From an uncultured Gammaproteobacteria bacterium (GTDB lineage: Bacteria; Pseudomonadota; Gammaproteobacteria; Xanthomonadales; Xanthomonadaceae), in contig CAMPGW010000070.1 of assembly GCA_946885735.1 (NCBI GenBank), positions 1 through 15,646 of the forward strand: DNA of 15,646 bases, given 5' to 3'. The notes beneath the pieces were generated by a model. The model saw nothing but the letters and a program-made list of their open reading frames with translations. It made no database searches and was not told the DNA's origin. Below, one piece after another: positions 1 to 6,376 of the stretch. The translations under genes and the position numbers were made by a program. Numbering within the stretch: the first letter of the stretch is position 1; each line of letters starts with the position of its first letter.

Positions 1-884
1 GCTTCCGCGTCAGCTGCTTCTACCAGCGCAACCAGGTCGGCATGGTGCTGCGCCGGATCGAGACCCGCATCCCGACGATCGAGGAGCTGAACCTGCCGCC
101 GATCGTCAAGACCCTGGCGATGACCAAGCGCGGTATCATCCTCTTCGTCGGCGCGACGGGCACGGGCAAGTCCACCTCGCTGGCGGCGATGATCGGCTAC
201 CGCAACATGAACTCCTCGGGCCACATCATCACCATCGAGGACCCGATCGAGTTCGTGCACAAGCACGAGGGCTGCATCGTCACCCAGCGCGAGATCGGCA
301 TCGATACCGACAGCTGGGAGGCGGCGCTGCGCAACACCCTGCGCCAGGCGCCCGACGTGATCATGATCGGCGAGATCCGCACCCGCGAGGGCATGGACCA
401 CGCCATCGCCTTCGCCGAAACCGGCCACCTGGTGCTGTGCACGCTGCATGCCAACAACGCCAACCAGGCGATGGACCGCATGATCAACTTCTTCCCGGAA
501 GAGCGCCGCGGCCAGCTGCTGATGGACCTCTCGCTCAACCTCAAGGGCGTGGTCGCGCAGCAGCTGATCCCGACGCCGGACGGCAAGGGCCGCCGGGTGG
601 CGATGGAGATCCTGCTGGGCACGCCGCTGATGTCGGACTACATCCGCGAGGGCGAGATCCACAAGCTCAAGGACCTGATGAAGGAGTCCACCGAGCTGGG
701 CATGAAGACCTTCGACCAGGCCCTGTTCGAGCTCTACCAGGACGGCGAGATCAGCTACGAGGACGCGCTGCGGTACGCCGACTCGCAGAACGAGGTGCGC
801 CTGAAGATCAAGCTCGCCCAGGGCGGCGATGCCCGCAGCCTCTCGCAGGGCCTGGACGGCGTGGAGATCTCCGAGGTCCGCTGA
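1..884 (+). CDS. pilU: PilU, type IV pilus retraction ATPase (5' end outside window)
   Basis: PilT/PilU-type hexameric ATPase that powers pilus retraction at the inner-membrane base of the type IV pilus. The reading frame is open from base 3, so the true start lies upstream; the Met at 42 is internal, because the 13 codons before it (FRVSCFYQRNQVG) also match the family. Visible motifs are the Walker A GATGTGKST (150-176), an Asp box HIITIEDPIEF, the ALRNTLRQ segment, a Walker B DVIMIGEIR and the His box ETGHLVLCTLHANNA. The C-terminal tail after FDQALFELYQDGEISYEDAL (ending SQGLDGVEISEVR) resembles PilU rather than the shorter PilT tail, and GCIVTQREIGIDTDSW also fits PilU. It lies on the same side of the Pil-Chp cluster as pilTU does in Pseudomonas. 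About 293 codons are present; the full family length is near 380. The PilU call is firm, with the paralogue PilT as the only real alternative. Confidence 0.95.
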   Translation, partial: FRVSCFYQRNQVGMVLRRIETRIPTIEELNLPPIVKTLAMTKRGIILFVGATGTGKSTSLAAMIGYRNMNSSGHIITIEDPIEFVHKHEGCIVTQREIGIDTDSWEAALRNTLRQAPDVIMIGEIRTREGMDHAIAFAETGHLVLCTLHANNANQAMDRMINFFPEERRGQLLMDLSLNLKGVVAQQLIPTPDGKGRRVAMEILLGTPLMSDYIREGEIHKLKDLMKESTELGMKTFDQALFELYQDGEISYEDALRYADSQNEVRLKIKLAQGGDARSLSQGLDGVEISEVR

Positions 885-888
885 CCCC

Positions 889-911
889 GGTCCGATCGAA
901 AAGATCCGGCC
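889..911. terminator. Stem-loop between convergent pilU and lipoprotein gene
   Basis: GGTCCGATC (889-897) and GATCCGGCC (903-911) can pair around the loop GAAAA. The stem has one G-T wobble and one mismatch, with the inner four pairs GATC/GATC perfect. It sits in the 27-nt gap between the two stop codons, where a bidirectional terminator is expected. Neither strand has a T-run after it, so it is not a classical intrinsic terminator. Confidence 0.35.
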
Positions 912-1619
912 TCAGGGATACCTGGCGGCCGGTCCCGAATACGCGCAACCGCGCAGCGTCTCGCCGCCGGTCACCACCTGCGCGCTCCAGCCGTAGGTCA
1001 TGTCGGACATGCCGTCGTTGCAGGGGCCCGCGGTGATCGTGGCCTGGATCCTGCCGGCGAGCGTCTCCACCTCGTAGCGGCGCACGCCGTCCCCGGTGGA
1101 GACGTCCTTGATCTCGCCGGACACCGACTCGTGGTCGGGCCGCGAGAACGTGCCCTGGCCGATGTCCAGTTCCAGGTTCCAGAACGGCTCGGTGCCCAGC
1201 GCCTTCATCAGGTAGCGGAACTCACGCTCGTCGCAGCCCAGGCCTTCCAGGCCGACGCGCTCTATGGCCTGCAGCCGCAGCCGGTCGGTGCCGACCAGGT
1301 CGCCCCAGGCGTCGACGCGGAACTGGCGGGCGCCGTTGGCCAGGAAGGCGTCGAGCACGGTCCTGGCCGCGGGCTCGAGCTCGACGATGCGCTGCACGTC
1401 CTCGCCACACAGGGTCACACCGTAGCCGTCCTTGCCGACCACGCCGGCGCCGCGCACGCGCATCGCGCGCGGCGTGGCGGCAGCGACGGACGCAGCGACG
1501 GGCGTCGCCGCGGCGGGCGCGGCCGGGGCGGGTATCGTCGCGGTCGTGGGCGCATCGGGCGTTTTGCCACAGGCGGCCACCAGCAGGCCCATCGCCAGGA
1601 CCGGCAGGACCCGGCTCAC
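912..1619 (-). CDS. Putative lipoprotein with GTEPFW-type C-terminal domain
   Basis: Small secreted lipoprotein of unknown function, 235 residues. The N-terminus MSRVLPVLAMGLLVAACGK is a lipoprotein signal peptide with lipobox VAAC (Cys17), followed by an Ala/Pro/Thr-rich tether (about residues 20-50). The C-terminal half carries ALGTEPFW (140-147), CNDGMSDMTYGWSA (200-213) and GGETLRGCA (218-226). This combination is seen in a widespread family of uncharacterised envelope proteins (COG3650-like, from memory). Cys200 and Cys225 could form a disulfide. The start is GTG, and its first bases overlap the stop of the upstream peptidase gene as GTGA, which suggests translational coupling and a shared transcript. 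No enzymatic motif is visible, and the family assignment rests on motif resemblance only. Confidence 0.75.
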   Translation of the reverse strand: MSRVLPVLAMGLLVAACGKTPDAPTTATIPAPAAPAAATPVAASVAAATPRAMRVRGAGVVGKDGYGVTLCGEDVQRIVELEPAARTVLDAFLANGARQFRVDAWGDLVGTDRLRLQAIERVGLEGLGCDEREFRYLMKALGTEPFWNLELDIGQGTFSRPDHESVSGEIKDVSTGDGVRRYEVETLAGRIQATITAGPCNDGMSDMTYGWSAQVVTGGETLRGCAYSGPAARYP

Positions 1620-3319
1620 GGCGCACCCGCCGGGGTCGCCGCGGCGGCCTCGAGGCCCAGCACCTTCAGTCCCTGCTCGAAGCGCACGTCCACCGGGATG
1701 CCGGCGGTCTCCAGACGCTTGAGGTCGCCGGCGAGGGTGGGCGAGATCTTGCCCATGGTTTCGGTCATGCGTTTGGCGGCGGCGTAATCGCCATCGCCCT
1801 GGATGGTGAGCAGGCGCTCGGACAGGGCATCCACCGCCGCGGCCATCCTGGCCGCGTCCACGCGGTAGCGACCGCTCGCCGCGTCGCGGCTGAAGGCGCC
1901 TTGCTGCTCGAAGAAGTTGAAGCGCACCATGTTGGCCTGGCCGTGCGCCTCGGCGGCGCCGAAGCGCACCGAGCGCAGGATGCCGGCGAGGAAGGTGACG
2001 TAGTTGTCCATGCGCTTCTCCGGGTCGAGTTCGCCTTTCTTGCCGAGTTCGGTGATCAGGTACAGCCCGAGCACGTCCGCCTTGCCTTCCTCGAAGCTGC
2101 TCGCGTAATCCTTCAGCGCCTGGGTGACGGTCTGCTTGCCATCCAGGGTGTTCTTGATGCCCAGCCCGTGCGCGACCTCGTGGAACATCGTGTCCTCGAA
2201 GAAGGCGTCGAAGGTCACGTGCTGCAACTGGTCCTCGGCGATCAGCTCGCGGGCGATCGGCAGCAGGATCTTGTCGAACTTGGCGTGGATGACGTTCTCG
2301 AGCTGCAGCCGGCGCGTGCCCTTGCGCAGCTGCACTTCCTCGTCATTGGGCAGGTTGATGGCGATGGTCTTCGGGCCGGCGTTGGCGCTGCCGGCGTAGA
2401 AGATCGCGTTGTAGGCATTGAGGTCGGCGGAGGTACCGGGCCGCTCGGCCTTGTAGCGCTCGGGCACCGGCAACCCGCGCTGCAGCTCCGGCAGGTACTT
2501 GGCGAAGCGCGCCAGTTTCTCGCTCCACTCCCGGTCCTTGATCAGCACCAGGCCCTCGTAGCTGGCCTTGTAGCCGAACAGGCGGTCCTCGTAGGTCTCG
2601 ATCGGGCCGATGACGATGTCAACCGGATTGGTCTTCATGTCCATCCAGGCCAGGTCGCTGGGCTGGAACTCGTCGTCGAGCAAGGCATCGGCGCGCATGC
2701 GCAGGTAGTCGCCGAAGGCCTTGTCCTTGCTCAGCGGCGCGGCCTGGCGCAGCAACTCGGCGGCGCGCTCGAGGTGGTCGGCGTAGGCGACGTGGTAAGG
2801 CACGGTGATCAGCTTGCCGTCGGCGTCGAAGCGGATCAGCGTGTACCAGCTGGTCTTGGCGGGCAGGTCGGCGGCCTCGAACTCCTCCTTGGTCATTTCG
2901 GCCGGATAGAAGCGCAGGCCCGGCGGGCGCGGCCCGACGCCCGGCACGAAGGGCTCGTCGTCCTTCAGGCGGTCCCAGGGACCGTAGTTGAGTTCGATGA
3001 AGCGGCGCATGTCCTCGCTGGTCGCGCGGGCCATCAGCTCCTCGCGATCCGGCCAGCTCTGCTCCCAGTAGATACGGTCCATCACCTCGCAAGCCTGGAC
3101 CAGCAGCGCCAGCATGCGGCGGTCGTCGGCGTCCATGCCCGACAGGTCGGCGGTGAGCGGCACGCTCACGTAGTCGGCCAGCCGGCGGGCGATCGTCGCT
3201 TCGGCGGTGGGGGCCGCGGCGGCGGGCGCGGGTGACGCCGGGGGCTGCGGCTGCTCGCGTTTGCAACCGGCGACCGCGAGGGCCAGCAGGCAGGCGGCGG
3301 TCAGGACGGGCAGGCGCAT
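1616..3319 (-). CDS. M49-family (dipeptidyl-peptidase III-like) zinc metallopeptidase, lipoprotein
   Basis: Predicted envelope-anchored zinc peptidase of 567 residues. The N-terminus MRLPVLTAACLLALAVAGCK has lipobox VAGC (Cys19) and is followed by an Ala/Pro linker. The zinc site is HEVAH (His380-His384, then GLG), with a second motif EEGKAD (410-415) 26 residues further on. That pair is the signature of the M49 branch with a five-residue HExxH site, as in the C-terminal half of plant NUDT3-type proteins; classical dipeptidyl-peptidase III has HExxGH and EECRAE/D. His380 and His384 should bind zinc, with Glu381 as catalytic base and Glu410 or Glu411 as third ligand. The start at 3319 is supported by GGAG seven nt upstream and by the signal peptide; the open frame extends further upstream but would be antisense to yqgE. 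Its stop overlaps the GTG start of the next lipoprotein gene, so the two probably form an operon. The substrate is unknown, and metallo-oligopeptidase activity is an inference from the family. Confidence 0.85.
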   Translation of the reverse strand: MRLPVLTAACLLALAVAGCKREQPQPPASPAPAAAAPTAEATIARRLADYVSVPLTADLSGMDADDRRMLALLVQACEVMDRIYWEQSWPDREELMARATSEDMRRFIELNYGPWDRLKDDEPFVPGVGPRPPGLRFYPAEMTKEEFEAADLPAKTSWYTLIRFDADGKLITVPYHVAYADHLERAAELLRQAAPLSKDKAFGDYLRMRADALLDDEFQPSDLAWMDMKTNPVDIVIGPIETYEDRLFGYKASYEGLVLIKDREWSEKLARFAKYLPELQRGLPVPERYKAERPGTSADLNAYNAIFYAGSANAGPKTIAINLPNDEEVQLRKGTRRLQLENVIHAKFDKILLPIARELIAEDQLQHVTFDAFFEDTMFHEVAHGLGIKNTLDGKQTVTQALKDYASSFEEGKADVLGLYLITELGKKGELDPEKRMDNYVTFLAGILRSVRFGAAEAHGQANMVRFNFFEQQGAFSRDAASGRYRVDAARMAAAVDALSERLLTIQGDGDYAAAKRMTETMGKISPTLAGDLKRLETAGIPVDVRFEQGLKVLGLEAAAATPAGAP

Positions 3320-3392
3320 GGGCAGTCTCCACCGTGAACGGGCGCAAGGCCGATGGCGCCGATGGTAGCGCGGTCCGCGCCGCCCGGGGCGG

Positions 3393-3398
3393 TACACT
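3393..3398 (+). promoter_or_regulatory. Candidate -10 element (TACACT) for yqgE-ruvX-pyrB
   Basis: TACACT lies 6 nt before the yqgE ATG, in the 85-nt gap between the divergent peptidase gene and yqgE. It is the best -10-like hexamer in the gap, but I see no -35-like hexamer at 16-18 nt. If used, transcription would begin at or next to the ATG and give a leaderless or nearly leaderless mRNA. The only Shine-Dalgarno-like bases (AGGA, 3399-3402) sit just 2 nt from the ATG. The rest of the gap is GC-rich with no other clear signal. Weak evidence. Confidence 0.25.
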
Positions 3399-3404
3399 AG
3401 GACC

Positions 3405-3968
3405 ATGGGCGCGGCGCATTCCTGGGTGGACCACTTCCTGATCGCGATGCCGTCGCTGGACGACCCGCATTTCTTCCGCGGCGTCACCCTGGTCTGCCAG
3501 CACGACGAGGACGGGGCCATGGGCCTGGTGCTCAACCACCGGTCGGATTTCACGATGGGCGAGGTCCTGCGGCAGATGGACATCGCCTTCAGCTCGAGCG
3601 CGCTCGACCGCCATCCGGTGCTGGTCGGCGGGCCGGTGCAGCCCGACCGCGGCTTCGTGCTGCACGAGGACGCCCGCGATTTCGGCCCGTCCCTGCGCTT
3701 CGGCCAGGGCATGGCGATCAGCACCTCCCGCGACATCCTCGAGGCGATGGCCCGGGGCGAAGGCCCGGCCGAGTTCGTCATGACCCTGGGCTACGCGGGC
3801 TGGGGCGCGGGGCAGCTCGAGGCCGAGATCGCCAACAACGCCTGGCTGACAGTGCCCGCCGATCGCGCCATCGTCTTCGACACGCCGATCGAGCAGCGCT
3901 GGCAGGCGGCCGCCCGCGTGCTCGGCATCGACATCGCGGGTGTTTCCGACACGGTCGGGCACGCATGA
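3405..3968 (+). CDS. yqgE: YqgE/AlgH family protein
   Basis: Member of the UPF0301 (YqgE/AlgH) family, 187 residues, the usual length; its biochemical role is not settled. Diagnostic segments are HFLIAMPSLDDPHFFRGVTL near the N-terminus, GAMGLVLNH (about 37-45), GGPVQPDRGFVLH (75-87) and TLGYAGWGAGQLEAE (128-141) followed by NNAWLTVPAD. The protein is expected to be cytoplasmic, since no signal or membrane segment is seen. Its last codons overlap the ruvX start as ATGA (3965-3968), so it is the first gene of a yqgE-ruvX-pyrB operon, an order also found next to tonB3/gshB in Pseudomonas. Ribosome binding at this start is unusual: AGGA is only 2 nt from the ATG. No better in-frame start preserves the family N-terminus. 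Confidence 0.93.
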   Translation: MGAAHSWVDHFLIAMPSLDDPHFFRGVTLVCQHDEDGAMGLVLNHRSDFTMGEVLRQMDIAFSSSALDRHPVLVGGPVQPDRGFVLHEDARDFGPSLRFGQGMAISTSRDILEAMARGEGPAEFVMTLGYAGWGAGQLEAEIANNAWLTVPADRAIVFDTPIEQRWQAAARVLGIDIAGVSDTVGHA

Positions 3969-4459
3969 GCGAGGCCGGGGACAGTCCGCGCGCCGATACG
4001 GTGCAGACCCTGCTCGCCTTCGACGTCGGCGGGCGGCGCATCGGCGTGGCGGTCGGCAACACCGTGTCCATGAGCGCGCGCGAGCTCGGCGTGCTCGACA
4101 TGCGCGACAGCGGCCCGGACTGGGCCACGCTGGACCGCTGGATGCGCGAATGGCGACCGACGCGCCTGGTGGTCGGCGACCCCGCCACCCTCGACGGCGG
4201 CGACCAGCCGGTGCGACGGATGGCGCGCAGCTTCGCCCGCCAGGTCGCCGCACGCTATTCCCTGCCCGTGGAGCAAGTGGACGAGCGCACCAGTTCGATC
4301 GAGGCCGCGCAGCGTTTCGCCGCCGGCCGCGCCGCCGGCCAGCGCAAGCGCCACCAGGCCGCAGCGCTGGACGCGGTCGCCGCCGCCATCATCCTCGAGC
4401 GCTGGCTGACCGAGCCGGGCTCGCGCATTCCCCTCGCCGCCGAGCCTCCGACCACATGA
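3965..4459 (+). CDS. ruvX: RuvX/YqgF, RNase H-fold nuclease of pre-16S rRNA processing
   Basis: YqgF-family protein of 164 residues, slightly long for the family because of an N-terminal extension of about 14 residues. In E. coli YqgF acts in maturation of the 5' end of 16S rRNA; the family was earlier proposed as a Holliday junction resolvase. The RNase H-like core shows FDVGGRRIGVAVG (catalytic Asp20), RLVVGDP (67-73), VDERTSSIEA (from 105) and LDAVAAAIIL with the C-terminal acidic residue Asp136. The gene overlaps yqgE upstream and pyrB downstream, each by four bases (ATGA), so all three are probably translated from one mRNA by termination-reinitiation. No pyrR gene lies between ruvX and pyrB, unlike in Pseudomonas. 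Confidence 0.93.
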   Translation: MSEAGDSPRADTVQTLLAFDVGGRRIGVAVGNTVSMSARELGVLDMRDSGPDWATLDRWMREWRPTRLVVGDPATLDGGDQPVRRMARSFARQVAARYSLPVEQVDERTSSIEAAQRFAAGRAAGQRKRHQAAALDAVAAAIILERWLTEPGSRIPLAAEPPTT

Positions 4460-5412
4460 TCCCGCCGACCTCCCTGCAACTGGCTGCCGATGGCCGCCTG
4501 CGCCACCTGCTCACGCTCGAGGGCCTGCCGGCCGCCACCCTCGAGGGCCTGCTCGCCTCCGCAGAGGTGATGCGCCCGCGCGCGATGGGCGGCACCGGCC
4601 TGCGCGAACGCCTGGCCGGGCGCACTGTCTGCACGCTGTTCTTCGAACCTTCCACGCGCACGCGCGGGTCGTTCCAGGTGGCGGCCACCCGCTTGGGCGC
4701 GGACGTGCTGGGCTTCGACGTGCACACCAGTTCCTCGCGCAAGGGCGAGTCGCCGCTCGACACCATGCGCACGCTGGAAGCGATGGGCGTGGATTGCTTC
4801 ATCGTCCGGCACGCGCACAACGGCATGGTCGCCTCGCTCGCCGCCGGCGCCCGCCGCGGCACCGCCTTCGTCAATGCCGGCGACGGCCAGAGCGCGCACC
4901 CGACCCAGGGACTGCTCGACATGCTGACCCTGCGCCAGCGCAAGGGCGCGGATTTCAGCCGCCTGAAGGTCGCCATCGTCGGCGACATCCGACACTCGCG
5001 GGTCGCGCGCTCCGACCTGCATGCGCTGCGCACGCTCGGCGCCGGCGAGGTGCGCGTCTGCGCGCCGCCCGCGCTGCTGCCCGGCCACGACGTGCTGGCA
5101 GGCTGCCAGGTGGTCGAACGGCTCGACGAGGCGGTCGCCGGCGTGGACGCGGTGATGATGCTGCGCCTGCAGCGCGAGCGCATGGAAGAGGGCCTGGTGC
5201 CCTCGCTGGACGAGTACTTCCGCGACTTCGGGCTCGACGCGCGCCGGCTCGCGCTGGCCGCGCCCGACGCGATCGTGATGCACCCGGGACCGATGAACCG
5301 CGGCGTGGAGATCTCCGACGAAGTCGCGGACGGGCCGCAGTCGGCAATCCTGGACCAGGTCGCCAACGGCGTGGCGGTACGGATGGCGGTGCTGCAGGCC
5401 GTGCTGGGCTGA
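4456..5412 (+). CDS. pyrB: Aspartate carbamoyltransferase catalytic subunit
   Basis: Catalyses carbamoyl phosphate + L-aspartate to N-carbamoyl-L-aspartate, the first committed step of pyrimidine synthesis, in the cytoplasm; 318 residues. The carbamoyl-phosphate site FFEPSTRTRGSF (Ser66-Thr-Arg-Thr-Arg) and SSSRKGES (Lys96), the HPTQ segment (148-151) and HPGPMNRGVEI (276-286) are intact. The HPxPxNRxVEI form resembles Bacillus and Pseudomonas enzymes rather than the E. coli HPLPRVDEI. The start at 4456 forms an ATGA overlap with ruvX; the open frame runs further upstream, but those residues are not ATCase-like. Neither a regulatory subunit gene (pyrI) nor a pyrC-like partner follows, because the next gene is the convergent tonB. 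The enzyme may therefore act alone as a trimer, or its partner may be encoded elsewhere. Confidence 0.96.
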   Translation: MIPPTSLQLAADGRLRHLLTLEGLPAATLEGLLASAEVMRPRAMGGTGLRERLAGRTVCTLFFEPSTRTRGSFQVAATRLGADVLGFDVHTSSSRKGESPLDTMRTLEAMGVDCFIVRHAHNGMVASLAAGARRGTAFVNAGDGQSAHPTQGLLDMLTLRQRKGADFSRLKVAIVGDIRHSRVARSDLHALRTLGAGEVRVCAPPALLPGHDVLAGCQVVERLDEAVAGVDAVMMLRLQRERMEEGLVPSLDEYFRDFGLDARRLALAAPDAIVMHPGPMNRGVEISDEVADGPQSAILDQVANGVAVRMAVLQAVLG

Positions 5413-5438
5413 GCGCCCTGCACGGCATCGCGCTCAGC
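5408..5438. terminator. Bidirectional hairpin between convergent pyrB and tonB
   Basis: GCTGAGCGC (5408-5416) and GCGCTCAGC (5430-5438) are perfect reverse complements around a 13-nt loop. The stem contains the pyrB stop (TGA, 5410-5412) on one strand and the tonB stop (5434-5436 read in reverse) on the other. The position between convergent genes makes a shared terminator likely. It lacks a T-run on either strand, so it may be a Rho-assisted or mRNA 3'-end-stabilising hairpin. Confidence 0.6.
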
Positions 5439-6333
5439 GCGTGCCGACGCTGCCGTCCCGGTAGTCCCAGGTGCGGGTGATGTCGAGGATGTCGATGTCT
5501 TCGTGGGTCTGCGGCAAGGGGGCAAAGGGACTGGCGAGCTGCACCGCCTGCACCGCGGCCTGGTCGAGCAGCTTCTTGCCGCTGGACCGATTCACCAGCA
5601 CGCCCTTCACCTCGCCGTTGCGCCCGATCGACACCGTGAGGATCAGCCGCCCGGTCAGCCCGAGGCGCTGCGCCTCGCGCGGGTAGTTGAGGTTGCCCAC
5701 GCGCTCGACCTTGGCCACCCAGGCGCGCATGTAGCCGGCGTACTCGTATTCCTGGGTGCTGGCGGTGATGAACTTGCGCTTCGGGCGCTTGGCGTAGAGC
5801 GCGCTGCTGACCTCGATCTCGGCGGCGAGCCGCGCCATTTCCGCACTCTGCTCCATCAGTTCCGTTCCGGTGGGCAGCGGACGCGGCAGGCTGTCGGGCT
5901 GTTCCTCCGGGGTGGCGACGCGCTGGCCGCTCGGGTTGACGGTGGTGAGCAGGCGCTGGCGCGGCTCGGGCGAGGGCGGGGGCACCTGCGCGGTGAGCGG
6001 TTGCGGGGCGACGCCGGCTTCGTTCTTGGGAACCTGCGCGACCTGGTCTTCGCGCGGTCGTTGCGCCCGCTCGCTTTCGCCGCCGCCCTGGTTGTTGGAT
6101 TGGGCGAGGAAGTCGGCCTGCTCCGGCGGCAGCGGCGTCGAGGTCTGGGTCAGGATCACGTCCAGGGTCGGCACCACCGGCGCGGGGTCGTCCTGGCGGA
6201 AGGCCACGCCGAGGATCAGCACCCCGAAGGCCACCAGCGAGAGCACGCTGGTGGCACTGAGCCGCTCGTTGGGGCCGACCTTGCGCAGGGGCAGGGCGGC
6301 CCGCGGGGTCGCAGGGTCGGCCGGCGCGTTCAT
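5434..6333 (-). CDS. tonB: TonB-family energy transducer, TonB3-like
   Basis: Inner-membrane-anchored periplasmic protein of 299 residues. It has a short cytoplasmic N-terminus, one membrane segment (about 27-46, LSATSVLSLVAFGVLILGVAF), a long Pro/Gln/Glu-rich periplasmic spacer (about 65-155) and a TonB C-terminal domain (about 205-290). The domain includes NYPREAQRLGLTGRLILTVS, GRNGEVKGVLVNRSSGKKLLD and the terminal SPFAPLP. TonB proteins couple the ExbB/ExbD proton-driven motor to outer-membrane partners; no exbB or exbD is in view. The spacer lacks the regular Glu-Pro/Lys-Pro repeats of E. coli TonB. The neighbours gshB and pilG are the same as those of P. aeruginosa tonB3, a gene reported to affect twitching motility and pilus assembly, so a pilus-related role is inferred. 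It lies 43 nt after gshB on the same strand and is probably co-transcribed with it. The start has only a weak ribosome site. Confidence 0.88.
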   Translation of the reverse strand: MNAPADPATPRAALPLRKVGPNERLSATSVLSLVAFGVLILGVAFRQDDPAPVVPTLDVILTQTSTPLPPEQADFLAQSNNQGGGESERAQRPREDQVAQVPKNEAGVAPQPLTAQVPPPSPEPRQRLLTTVNPSGQRVATPEEQPDSLPRPLPTGTELMEQSAEMARLAAEIEVSSALYAKRPKRKFITASTQEYEYAGYMRAWVAKVERVGNLNYPREAQRLGLTGRLILTVSIGRNGEVKGVLVNRSSGKKLLDQAAVQAVQLASPFAPLPQTHEDIDILDITRTWDYRDGSVGTR

Positions 6334-6376
6334 GGCCCGATTCTAGACGACGCCCGCCCGGGAACGATGCACCGCG

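Noticed and set aside
3320..3781. Upstream extension of the peptidase frame on the minus strand
   Set aside because: The extension lies antisense to yqgE and reads as non-family Ser/Arg-rich sequence. The signal peptide and ribosome site at 3319 define the start.
2619..4253. 544-codon minus-strand open frame across the peptidase, yqgE and ruvX
   Set aside because: It is Arg/Pro/Ala-rich with no motif and runs across parts of three well-supported genes, a typical GC-rich shadow.
3940..4455. Upstream extension of the pyrB frame
   Set aside because: These codons are an Arg/Pro-rich shadow of ruvX; ATCase homology begins at 4456 with an ATGA overlap.
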